Part shown: one piece after another, positions 53,591 through 64,000 of the stretch | How positions within the stretch are numbered: the stretch's first letter is position 1 | Layout: the number at the start of each line of letters is the position of its first letter | Assembly: GCA_011033025.1 (NCBI GenBank) | Contig: WFMF01000201.1 | Span: forward strand, 242,717 to 306,716 | Direction of reading: 5' to 3' | From: Beroe forskalii | Lineage: Eukaryota > Ctenophora > Nuda > Beroida > Beroidae | Length of the DNA: 64,000 bases | Translations under genes and position numbers: made by a program | Notes under the pieces: model-generated | Told to the model about the DNA's origin: nothing | Seen by the model: only the letters and a program-made list of their open reading frames with translations | Database searches by the model: none

Positions 53591-55640
53591 CGATTTCAGT
53601 ATATCCTACGGGTAAGCTATTTATACAATAATTTAAGAGTGATGTTTTCGGCCTGCCTATCATTCGTGCGACGCATATGTATAGTAACAAAGCTCCACCC
53701 TTCAACTTCACACCTATATATTATATAACTTGAGCTCGATTTCTGTTTTATTTTTTTAATTTACGATAAATGTTTATGGTTTTTATTGAAGGTAAAACCG
53801 GCATACATATATATAAAATATATTATATTTTAATGAAAATAGTTGAATTAATAATTTTATTGAAATTTACATTTATATAGAATAAACTCTACAAAACGGT
53901 TACATTACGTTTCAGTTTTGAATTAGTTTCCTATGCATAATAATTAAGTTTCATCTTGCATGGTAATTGGTAATAAATATTTGATTTAATATATTATACT
54001 ATCTACTGTTGAAATCAATGAATTTCAAATTTAGTTGAATGGCTTCTAAAACTATTGTGATATTGATGAGGTATATTTTGATATGTTTGCCTTGTTAATG
54101 GATTGTACCATCAAGTCAAATGTTGGCTTTTTGCACATCCCTGAGTGGGTTGATTTCTCATCTGTAGGCCACTCTTTCCCATATGTGTGCACATGCATCG
54201 ATCGATGAACTTGAAGGGATTGATAAAGACTTAAGACGCGCATTTTGAAATTAAAGTCCGCACACGGCACATTAATCTGTCAAAAATCAATGCATGTGCA
54301 CACATGGGTATAACTATTCATATTGATAGTACGTATCCAGAAAATTAAGATGGCTTTGCCTAGATTTATACGAGTATGAAAAATAAAGTTAAGTTGGTAT
54401 CATGAACTCCTTTTTGTTTGCAACTTTCCTCAAGAGGGCAACTTAAGAACTTAGTCTAAGTCACATTTCTCATTTTCTACAATGATGCCACGTTTCCATA
54501 CGTTCTTATTCCATCGATTTCATTCTGACCACGTTTGACTTTCGTTTTCACGATGGCATCATGGTTAACTTTTGGATGTCATTATAGCATATTATTATTA
54601 CGTGAGTGAAGTAGCACGGGCCATGGCTTTATTGGGTGCCCTTAGAATTATATAACACCATCCTTCTTCATTGATGATAATTCTCTTGAAATGTAATATT
54701 AATGTGATTTTTATTTATATAATAAGCAGCGTTTTTCCCTGTTTCTCACTTTAATAAGCACTCACTTTAATAAGCACTCACTTTAATTAGGATGCTGGTG
54801 TTTCAGTCCAGACCCCAGTTTTTTACAGTGGTGTCACGAGAAATGAGAATCATTCTGAAATTTCCGAGGCCGAGACACCATTTATTTACAACGTACATGT
54901 TGAATCAGTTTCACGTACGTACAAATGGCGGTTGTGTAGAAATTTGAACAGATTACAGGCTTTTTCAGAACTCGAAAATCAATAATGGGTAAAAGAAAAG
55001 ATTTACTTCATTCTGTGACGTTTTAAACCTGATCAGTACAAGTGCAACCCATGAAATCCAATTTCAAGTGAACTAAATTAAGTTTTAACATACAATTTTA
55101 AAAAGGACAAATATGTGAACCAAATGTGAGCCAAATTCCGATATTGTATACAATCACATGAATCAAACGTTTAAATAACACGCAAAATAAGAAAAGAACA
55201 GGTGCCACAATTTACAAATTATAACAATTAGCAACTTAATTCCCTTTCATAAGTAAGCAGCCTTTTCTAGCTTCCACTGCGATTATATATCCACCAAACT
55301 TCAATCCCTAAAATCTCACATTGTTCCGCTGTTGCACTAGCAAGCGCGTGTTGCTGTATAAGATAGCAAGAGCTCAATAGGCTGTATTGTCTAACAGATA
55401 ACTGTCCTTGGAATTTGCCATTGCAATAGCGGCCCTGTATCTTTCTTTCCTTCTTCGAGCATTCCGCTTAGACCGTATAGTTGATATTCCCGTTCTGCTT
55501 AATTTTATCTGGTTTGGCTCACTTCCAACACTTGCTCCCTGCAAGTCATCGTCTGAATCTGATAGCAATTCTTTGGAGTCGGACTGAAAGCATGTATTTT
55601 AATTTGGACGGTTGAATCGGTACATGCGTGCTTGAAAAAG
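53591..55640. other. Non-coding region left of the LINE
   Basis: AT-rich; no supported gene. 54049-55640 is the clean version of the corrupted copy. Confidence 0.6.
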
Positions 55641-55654
55641 AGAAGAGAAATTGA

Positions 55655-55940
55655 AAAAGCACGCGCGTGCTTCAAGTTCAATGTACAGTGAAGATAATGG
55701 AAAAGCACGCGCCTTCTTGTTCACTGTTCGAAGAAAGCACGCGCGTGCTTCCTCGCTGTACACAGAAGGAAGGCACGTGCGTGCTTCTTCACTGCAAAGA
55801 GGAAAAGCACGCACGTGCTCCTTCACTGCAGAGAAGAAAAGCACGCACGTGCTCCTTCACTGCAGAGAAGAAAAGCACGCACGTGCTCCTTCATTGCAGA
55901 CAAGAAAATCACGCACGTGCTTCTTCACAACAGAGAAGAA
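55655..55940 (+). repeat. 34-bp palindromic minisatellite, left array
   Basis: Seven or eight units of AAAAGCACGCACGTGCTCCT TCACTGCAGAGAAG type; exact 34-bp period between 55803 and 55905. Each unit holds an AGCACGCGCGTGCT-like palindrome. Open in one frame, giving an artificial extension of the LINE protein. Confidence 0.92.
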
Positions 55941-58875
55941 AAGGTATCTTACATCAGTCAACTATAATGGGAAGAGTGTAGTAGACTATTTGGGAGTGTC
56001 TGCTTGTCTCAAGGAACAAGTCATGAGCTTTAAAGTGGGCGACCTGACAGCATTTTCGGATCACAAGCCCTGCTTTGCAACGCTCAAACTGACACACGAG
56101 CCACTAATATCATCAGGTGAAATGCTCGAGTCACTTGAAGATGCACCAGTCAAATTCAAGTGGAACTCAAACTCCGAAGAATTCATGAGCCTCCAAGAGC
56201 AAGAAGACATCAAGGCACAGTGGAAGTTACTCAAGCATACAACTTGTGAAAATGAAGAAGACATCGTGAAACTGAATGATGGAATAGTCAAATGCTTCCA
56301 AAACATAGCCCACAAAGTTGCTCCTAAAAAAGAAAGGCCTCACTGTAGCACTGCGAAGAATAAGAGAAAGAAGGGTAATCGGTTAAGGCCGAAGTCACCT
56401 TGGTTTGATGCCAGCTGCTTAACAGCCAAACGTGAACTTAACTGTCTGGCCAAAAAGTATGGCAAAAACCCACGAGATGACACCGTCAGATTGAATTACT
56501 ATGGCTGTAAGCGTGATTATAGGAAGCTAGTGAAAGGAAAGAAGCATGAATTCCTACGTAGCCTGAGCCAAGACATTGAATCTGGTAGCAACATAAACTG
56601 GGAGAGATTCAAAAAACTGAAGAACACAGGACAGAAACCATCAAACCTCGATGCTTTTGATATGAAAAACTTCTGCAAATTCTTCTCAGACCTTTATGGC
56701 AAGCCTTCACTCTCACAGCAGAACATAGACAAACTCCACGAAGGTGCTCCACTCCATGAACCTCTCAACTCAGCTGTTGCACAGGAAGCCTTGGACGCAG
56801 ACATCAGCACAGATGAGATCGTGGGTGCCATAGGCAATTTGAAGAAAGGTAAAGCTGTCTCAGAGGATCTCATTGCCAACGAATTTTTAATATACTCCGG
56901 ACCTGATGCCTTAGATGCCCTCAAGAACCTGTTCAACTCTTGTCTTCAGACAGGAATCTACCCTTGGAATACTTCAGTTGTTACGCCTCTTCACAAAAAG
57001 GGCAGTACTTATGACCCAAACAACTACAGGGCCATAGCCGTGGCAAGCAACCTAGGAAAACTCTTTTCCAACATCCTTCTTCAACGGCTTATACATTTCA
57101 GGTCAGAACACTGCCCAGACACTACAAATCAACTCGGATTCTGTAAGGGAGCTCAGACAAGCGATCACATCCTCACCTTGACAACATGTATACAGAAATA
57201 CACAACCCATGTCAAGAAAGGCCGCTTGTACACCTGCTTTGTAGACTATGCAAAAGCCTTCGACACCGTCTGCCGTGAAGCACTCCTGTACAAACTATGG
57301 AGGTTTGGGATAAAGGGAAGGTTTTTCACCTGCCTCCAGCACATGTACTCCAAGTCAAAAGCTAAGGTCAAATTGCTCAACAAGCTCTCCGAGAAAATCG
57401 ACATCCTTTGCGGAACGGAGCAAGGACACCCAATGTCTCCAGAATTGTTCAAGTGCTACATTCATGAACTGTCAGAAGAGTTGAGCAACATCCCTCACAT
57501 CAACGTTCCACTCCTCAATTCGAGAAGAATCTCGCATCTGCTGTGGGCTGATGACCTAGTCTTAATGGCATTGGACCCACACAGCCTACAAGTAATGATG
57601 GACACATTGCATACTTACTGCGTCCACTGGGGCCTCACAGTTAACCTTGAAAAGACCGCTGTCATGGTCTTCAATCAAAGTGGGAGGATGCTTAAGGAAA
57701 GTCATGGATTCCTCTATAACGACACGCATGTGAAGTCTGTTGCAGAATACTGCTACCTCGGGATTACCTTCACCCTCTCAGGCTCATTAGCAACAGCCCA
57801 GCAGAAACTCAGACAGAAAGGGATACGAAGCTACTTTTCGCTCAAGAAAATGATCACCATAGGAAGCCTCAAGAAGTCAATTCTGATTCGGCTCTTCGAT
57901 GCTCTTATACTCCCTGTAGCGAGCTATGGGTGTCAGGTTTGGCTACCAGAAACACTCTTCGCAAAATGCATGACACGCCAAGCTCCCTCAAGAGGATCTA
58001 TCCTCCAAACCATAGCTAAGGATCCAATTGAAAGGCTTCATCTATCATGCCTGAAATGGATGATGGGGGTCAACAAGACCACATCCAATGCAGCTGTTTG
58101 GGGAGATAGTGGGCATTACCCCCTAGCAATCACATTGTCTAAGGTTGTCTTCTCATACATGGACACGCTTGCTAAGCTAGAAGAAGAAAATTCCACAGCA
58201 TTAGTGTGGCATGCCTGCCAAGAGCAGCGATCCTTGGGTCTACCATGGTATGAAAAGTTGAGTAACCTCCGCGAGCTAGCCACGACGAGAGCAGCAAGAT
58301 ACCCTAGCAGTATGCGGCATGAACTCCAAAGACTGTTCACTCAGGCATGGGACACAGAGCGGATGGAAAATCGCAAATTATCCTTCTACAACTCAATCAA
58401 GAATGATTTCGGAACTGAGCAATACTTTGACCTCAACCTGAAAGCAGATCATGCAAAGCGTCTGGCTCAGTTCCGCACCAGCTCTCACAAGTATAAGATT
58501 GAGACTGGGAGATATGGAAACAAGAGGCACTCCATTGTCAACAGGATCTGCCCACACTGCATCGCATCTGAAGAAACGATAAGAGACCTGAGCTCTCTGC
58601 CATTCTTTGAGCCTATCATGGAAGACGAGATGCATGTTCTTCAGTCATGCCCCCTGTATGACAAAGAGCGGAATAAACTCAGCCAGAACATCCAGAAGAT
58701 CATCACATCAGGGTCAAAAGAAGCTCTCCAGAACATCTTCATGGACTCCAAAGCCACTCGTGAGCTGGCTCGATATCTATCACGTTGTCATGGCCTGCGA
58801 TTCCCAAAGGCAGACGAGAAGGATGGATCACCCAAAGACATCGCCACTCCAATCTGTTCGACTGGACCTCAATAA
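55941..58875 (+). mobile_element. 5'-truncated non-LTR retrotransposon (LINE), open RT frame
   Basis: One uninterrupted frame of about 978 codons. It begins in the C-terminal part of the endonuclease (AFSDHKPCFATL at about 56048-56080) and has the RT core: KGKAVSEDLIANEF, motif A FVDYAKAFDTV (57238-57270), GTEQGHPMSPELFK, motif C WADD (57544-57555), then thumb and a C-terminal CPHC...HVLQSCPLY zinc-binding-like segment, stopping at TAA 58873-58875. ORF1 and most of the endonuclease are missing, as expected of target-primed reverse transcription that stopped early. The frame is open into the left minisatellite by chance; residues before 55941 are not LINE. Clade not assigned. Confidence 0.93.
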
Positions 58876-59480
58876 GGACTTTTGGACTACTTTCGGTGAA
58901 ACTATTCTTTGAGTGTGCAAATATTCGTAATGTGTGCAATTAAGGGAACTTTTTGGTTACAGTTTGGTTATTCTCTTAGCCGTGCGTTTGTATCTTTTGA
59001 GTGCATTGTGACCGACTGATTTTCAGTGTGAGAGAGTGTGTGAGTAGTGAGTGTTGGTTCCACGCTGTCTGTGTACCTTTTTACTTTGTGTAACTTTGTG
59101 TAGTTGACATGTTGATTTGATTATTTCCTTTACCCTATTTTGTAAATATTCTTAATTTGACTAAATATGTGTGATGTGGGGACAATTTTATTTGAATTTG
59201 ATGGATTTTGTTTTAACTCTCAATTTTTATGTGGGGACATTCTTGTCTGATTCTAACGTGTAATTTTGAATTTTTTACTGCCTTCTACATGTTGCTCTCT
59301 TTTGAATTTGTATGTGTGTTTAGAAATGCTAATTTAATTGATTGGTTATATATTTTTTAAATTATTTAAGATTTAGTAGACCTTTAGAAACTTTATTCAA
59401 ATTCATTCATGTATATCTCGTCCAAACAGAAGTGTTAGTGCTTCTCTGGACTAGTTATGTTTAATTCCTGTTTAATTCCT
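58876..59480 (+). mobile_element. Probable LINE 3' UTR
   Basis: AT/GT-rich non-coding sequence following the stop. No clear tail or target duplication could be fixed; three TTTAATTCCTG units at 59458-59490 mark a possible end. Confidence 0.5.
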
Positions 59481-59486
59481 GTTTAA

Positions 59487-59722
59487 TTCCTGTAAACGGG
59501 GCTGAGTGACGTCACAGATCTAAAGGTCAATTTTTCTGTATCCTAAACCTAACTGTGACCCTAACCAAAACCCTAACCTTAATCCTTACCCTAAACCTAA
59601 CAAATCCTGACCCTAACCAAAACCGTAACCATATCCTTTAAAGCGCTGAAAGGGCTTAATTATATTTTTCTGAGTGACGTCATTGTCATAGATAATGAAG
59701 GCTCCCGTTTACATGGGAGACG
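59487..59722 (+). mobile_element. TGAGTGACGTCAC inverted-repeat element, copy 1
   Basis: GTAAACGGGGCTGAGTGACG at the left, CTCCCGTTTACATGGGAGAC at the right; near-ends carry TGACGTCA. The middle has degenerate CCCTAACC units. Reverse-oriented homologue at 60956-61142. Confidence 0.75.
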
Positions 59723-59724
59723 TA

Positions 59725-60165
59725 CCGAAGAAAAGCACGCGCGTGATTCTTCATTGCAGAGAAGAAAAAACACGCGCGTGCTTCTTCACTGCAGAGACAA
59801 AAGCGCGAGCGTGCTTCTTCACTGCAGAGAAAAAAGCGCGAGCGTGCTTCTTCACTGCAGAGACTAAAGCGCGAGCGTGCTTCTTCACTACAGAAAAAAA
59901 GCGCACGCGTGCTTCTTCACTGCAGAGAAAAAAGCGCGCGCGCGTGCTTCTTCACTGCAGAGAAAAAAGCGCGCGCGCGTGCTTCTTCACTGCAGAGAAA
60001 AAAGCACGCGCGTGCTTCTTCACTGCAGAGACTAAAGCGCGCGCGATACTATTTTTCAATGCAGAAAAAAGCGCGAGCGTGCTTCTTCACTACAGAGAAA
60101 AAAAGCACACGTGCTTCTTCACTGCCGGAGAAAAGCGCGCGCGTGCAATTCAGTACGAAAGAAAG
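59725..60165 (+). repeat. 34-bp palindromic minisatellite, right array
   Basis: About 13 units of AAAGCGCGAGCGTGCTTCTT CACTGCAGAGA, same orientation and family as 55655-55940. Frames reading RACFFTAEKKA come only from this array. Confidence 0.92.
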
Positions 60166-60955
60166 GCATGTGACATGCCTTTCAGGACACCTGGATGGCT
60201 AGGTATGAAATGGGGCTATCAGTACCGGTCCGCTCTCCTGGTTGAGTTTCTGATAAAGACGAATAAATGTGAAAATGTTGAATTATACGAATATGGTGAC
60301 CTTTGTCCGTAGTCGAATTCGTACGTAAGTGTGGCAGCTTGTCGATTCTGCTATGCCCCATATTAAAATAGGCTGTTTTGCGTCATCAACGCACCATATT
60401 AAAATGTCATAATGACGCCATCTTGGCCGCTTATTCATCAAATGTGCATGAATTTCGTATATTATGGAACAGGCGACTGTTCTCTTAACATTTCAGCGCG
60501 GGATTTGAGCGCGCACGCGAGTTTTATTGAAAAAAGTGATGCCCTGGGTGAGCCTCCTCGGCCACGGGCATGGACGAAGGCTCACTTTTTACATAAAAAA
60601 AAAGTGAGCCTAAAAAATTTTTCATGTTTTTTTTTCTTGAAAAATTTTTTATAGTAAAAAAAGTGATCCTCCTCGGCCACGGGGTTGGACAAGAGGATCA
60701 AATTTTATATAAAAATTTTTCAAGTAAAATTTTTATAAAAAATTTTTTTATGAAAAATTTTTTATGTGAAAAAAAGTGAGCCTGCTCGGCCACCGTACGT
60801 CCGTTGACAACACGACCCTCCAAATTAGTTTCCCATATAATTTTGTCAGACGTTGTCTGACCCCTTCACCTTCGGTCAGACAGCGTCTGACAAATATAAT
60901 TGGAGCGCCCGCGCTTTCATCATCTATGACAAACACGTCACTCGGAAAAAGGCTA

Positions 60956-61142
60956 GTGTCCCATATAACTCTGGGCTCTTCATTATCTATGATAATGACG
61001 TCAGTCAGAAAAATATAGTTAAGCGCACCTAGCGCTTTAAGGAATTGGGTTAGGGTCACGATTGGGGTCATGGTTAGGTTTAGGATACAGAAAAATTGAC
61101 CTTTAGGTCTGTGACGTCACTCAGCCGGAGTTATATGGGACA
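60956..61142 (-). mobile_element. TGAGTGACGTCAC inverted-repeat element, copy 2
   Basis: Ends GTGTCCCATATAACTC and GAGTTATATGGGACAC; internally the reverse complement of 59487-59722 (e.g. TCAATTTTTCTGTATCCTAA). Lies in the fold-back loop. Confidence 0.8.
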
Positions 61143-61930
61143 CATACCCGGAAAAATATAGTTTAGCGCATCTGCCATCCATGAACGCTTTAAAGGCCAG
61201 GGTTGCCCTAACCAAAACCAGGACTCTGGTTTTGCGCACTTGTCAGGCGTTGCCTGACCCCCTCGCGCGCGCGAAGCGCGCGCGCCACGACTCGCAGAGT
61301 CGTTTTTAAATAAATTTAAAATTTAATTTAAAAATTTAAATAATGGGTCTGACGACGTCAGACAATTGCGCACAGCGTGCGTGGCAAGCGACTTAGCGAC
61401 GCCCCTGGGTACTGGTTTGGGGAAGGCCAGGGTTAGGATCATGATTAGGGCCATGAGGGGACTGGCAACGCCTTGCCCTAACCTGCTAACCATGACCCTG
61501 GTTTTGCGACGCCCCTGGTTAGGGGAAGGCAACGCCAGACATTCAGACAAATTAGGATATTTGAAGTTAGTGCCGCGCATTAAAAATAATAAATATGAAT
61601 ATGAATCTATACCCAACTGCCGTTATCGGCACTGGATAGTCACGTGTTATGCATCAATCGGCATTGTAAAAATTTCATAGCAACCACTGCAGAGAACGAA
61701 TAGCCTGCACTTGGCACTGCGAGCCGCAATTCGTAATGTGATTGCATAACTCTGCGTTCTAAAAAAATCCTCTTGCAATTGCATAAGTTCTTTGACGTTT
61801 CGAGGAAGCAAAGAATGTGAATGTATAATAAACCCCTGATTCGATCATCGATGCTTCGTGGCATGTGAGCTCCGCAAGCCAGCTGCCAGCACCTGACACC
61901 TTTGCCGGCTCAGGAACGTAAGTCTCTAAT

Positions 61931-62655
61931 AACTGGGCGCAAATGAGCGCAATTGAGCGCTAATGAGCGCAATTGAGCGCTAATGAGCGCAATTGAGCGC
62001 TAATGAGCGCAATTGAGCGCTAATGAGCGCAATTGAGCGCTAATGAGCGCAATTGAGCGCTAATGAGCGCAATTGAGCGCTAATGAGCGCAATTGAGCGC
62101 TAATGAGCGCAACTGAGCGCAAATGAGTATAAGAAAGTTTTATTTTTTGTAAAATATGTGCAACTGAGCGCAACTGAGCGGAATTGAGCGCAACTGAGCG
62201 CAAAATTGAAATTATTTGCGCTCAGCACAACTGAGCGCAAAATTGAAAATTTGCGCTCAGTTGTTCTGAGCGCATATGAGCGCAAATGAGCGCAAAATAA
62301 TTTGCGCTCAGTAAAACTGAGCGCAAAATGCAAAAATTTGCGCTCGTTAGCGCTCGTTAGCGCTCATTTTCAAATTCTGTAAATTTTGCGCTCGTTAGCG
62401 CTCTGAGCGCAAAATGAGCGCAAAGTGGGCGCAAAATGGGCGCTAACGAGCGTTAATGAGCACATATGAGCGATGACGAGCATATATGAGCGCAAAATTT
62501 TGCGCTCATTTGCGCTCAGTTATTTTTGAGGCTCTAGAGCGCTAATGGGCGCTAACGAGCGGTAATGAGCGCTAACGAGCGCAAAATTTTGCGCTCGTTA
62601 GCGCTCGTTAGCGCTCATATGTGGTCAATTGTGCTCATTTGCGCTCAGTTAAGCC
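61931..62655. repeat. GAGCGC satellite: 20-bp tandem array and inverted half-sites
   Basis: 61931-62126 is about nine copies of GAGCGCAATTGAGCGCTAAT. From 62160 the same GAGCGC core continues irregularly in both orientations (GAGCGCAAA and TTTGCGCTC). No spacers of the CRISPR kind. Confidence 0.93.
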
Positions 62656-63546
62656 TTGCGCTATACTTTACATTTGCCGTTACCTCTTGTATCTCAAATG
62701 ATTGCTTTAGCTGTTCAGTCTCAGGGTAATTTGAAATACATCCATACGGGCGTTATGTTTTGTATTTCATTTGTCTTGAATCTCAGAGCCTGTTCTAGCT
62801 TCTTGTGAGTATATGAGACAGCTAAGAACCTGCAAATTAAATTGCTATCATCGTCTCAAAATCATGAAGCTTTTAGTTTTTATCGATATGATTTATATGG
62901 AGCCACTGCTGTACGGTGGCCGAGCAGGCTCACTTTTTTTCACATAAAAAATTTTTCATAAAAAAAATTTTATAAAAAATTTTACTTGACAAATTTTTTA
63001 TATAAAATTTTTTGATCCTCTTTGTCCAACCCCGTGGCCGAGGAGGATCACTTTTTTTACTATAAAAATTTTTCAAGAAAAAACATGAAAAAAATTTTTT
63101 AGGCTCACTTTTTTTTTATGTAAAAAAAGTGAGCCTCTTCGTCCATGCCCGTGGCCGAGGAGGCTCACTCCAGGGCATCACTTTTTTCAATAAAAACTCG
63201 CGTGCGCGCTCAAATCCCGCGCTGAAATGCTGCTAAGAGAACAGTCGCGTGTTCCATAATATACGAAATTCATGCACATTTGATAAATAAGCGGCCAAGA
63301 TGGCGTCATTATGAGATTTCAATATGGTGCGTTGATGACGCAAAACAGCCTATTTTAATATGGGGCATAGCAGAATCGACAAGCTGCCACACTTACGTAC
63401 GAATTCGACTACGGACAAAGGTCACCATATTCGTATAATTCAACATTTTCACATTTATTCGTCTTTATCAGAAACTCAACCAGGAGAGCGGACCGGTACT
63501 GATAGCCCCATTTCATACCTAGCTATCCAGGTGTCCCGAAAGGCAT

Positions 63547-64000
63547 AACAAAATTAAATCAATATTCGAGGTATATGGCGACTCGTAAGTATTAATGTTC
63601 TCACTGAGGCATTTTGAAAGAACGTATTACAATAACATTCTGTAATTTTTCCTTGACAAAACGAAGCTTTGTCAATGAGTTTTAATCTTGTCGTGCCTTT
63701 AGGGTCCATGATACAATTTTGAGATTTCTCTTTTTGGTTCAGTTCTGGTACAGCTAATTTGAAATGAAAGAAGTTCAGCAACAAATTCTAAGAGACAAAA
63801 TAATACACTTCATATATTTAGTTCATTAATTGTTCAATTATATTTCACAATCATTATAGATACAATGAGTATATCTTTCAAAATTCTTATCACCACTCCC
63901 GTTCAAATAACTCCTACTATGCAGTTAAAAGAAGAATATAACTGGCATTTTCACGGGCGTGCAAATTTAGGAATCATGTTACATTTAATATACGGTAAAT
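63547..64000. other. AT-rich right end of window
   Basis: No gene or repeat recognised. Confidence 0.5.

Larger units (their letters stand above)
60175..63546. mobile_element. 3.4-kb fold-back structure with about 630-bp inverted arms
   Basis: Left arm 60175-60798 is matched in reverse by 62911-63546, with few differences (outer end ATGCCTTTCRGGACACCTGG; inner end GGTGGCCGAGCAGGCTCAC). The loop of about 2.1 kb holds a TGACGTCA element, GCGCGC-rich palindromes and a GAGCGC satellite. No flanking duplication is evident, so it is either a fold-back transposon or an inverted duplication. No transposase. Confidence 0.88.

Noticed and set aside
59535-59630. Interstitial telomere
   Set aside because: CCCTAACC-like units are too irregular and form the interior of a small inverted-repeat element.
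59695-60312. 205-residue repetitive RACFFTAEKKA frame
   Set aside because: Pure translation of the 34-bp minisatellite, whose unit is GC-palindromic and non-coding elsewhere.
61931-62126. Possible CRISPR array
   Set aside because: Repeats are contiguous with no unique spacers, in a eukaryotic context.

Overview
This is animal (metazoan) nuclear DNA: two multi-exon genes on the + strand with large introns and mostly GT-AG splice sites, embedded in AT-rich sequence dense with short non-autonomous transposons. Nothing here identifies the species. A marine invertebrate is my guess, made only from the gene families and repeat load.

Region 1 (about 844-15750): a complete MICAL gene, the flavin mono-oxygenase that oxidises actin. 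I reconstruct 19 exons whose phases close exactly over about 1,803 codons if one base is assumed missing in an A run at 1692-1695. Order: FAD mono-oxygenase domain, CH domain, long disordered linker with six NPF motifs at a 66-nt period, one LIM domain, C-terminal coiled-coil bMERB (RAB-binding) domain. Two introns of the FAD region have no ordinary GT-AG solution.

Region 2 (15750-25087): intergenic, with small inverted-repeat elements and minisatellite-like tracts. I see no gene.

Region 3 (25088-48916): a modular gene whose small, mostly phase-0 exons alternate Glu/Ala-rich acidic segments with short Phe/Lys-rich basic modules like the MARCKS effector domain. A separate exon holds an amphipathic helix that fits the PKA RII-anchoring pattern. 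I infer a gravin/Akap200/MARCKS-like scaffold with two alternative first exons. Its introns carry two head-to-tail Helitrons, a 1.06-kb hAT-like element with perfect 8-bp target duplications, and several MITEs.

Region 4 (about 49070-53590): not natural sequence. 49070-51974 is homopolymer-smeared, and 51975-53590 is an error-filled second copy of 54049-55775. ORFs there are spurious.

Region 5 (55640-64000): a 5'-truncated non-LTR retrotransposon with a long open reverse-transcriptase frame, sitting inside an array of a 34-bp palindromic minisatellite, followed by a 3.4-kb fold-back structure with arms of about 630 bp and a GAGCGC satellite in its loop.

In short: two cytoskeletal/signalling genes, and around them a graveyard of non-autonomous hAT, Harbinger-type, Tc1/mariner-type, Helitron and fold-back elements, many carrying the palindrome TGACGTCA.
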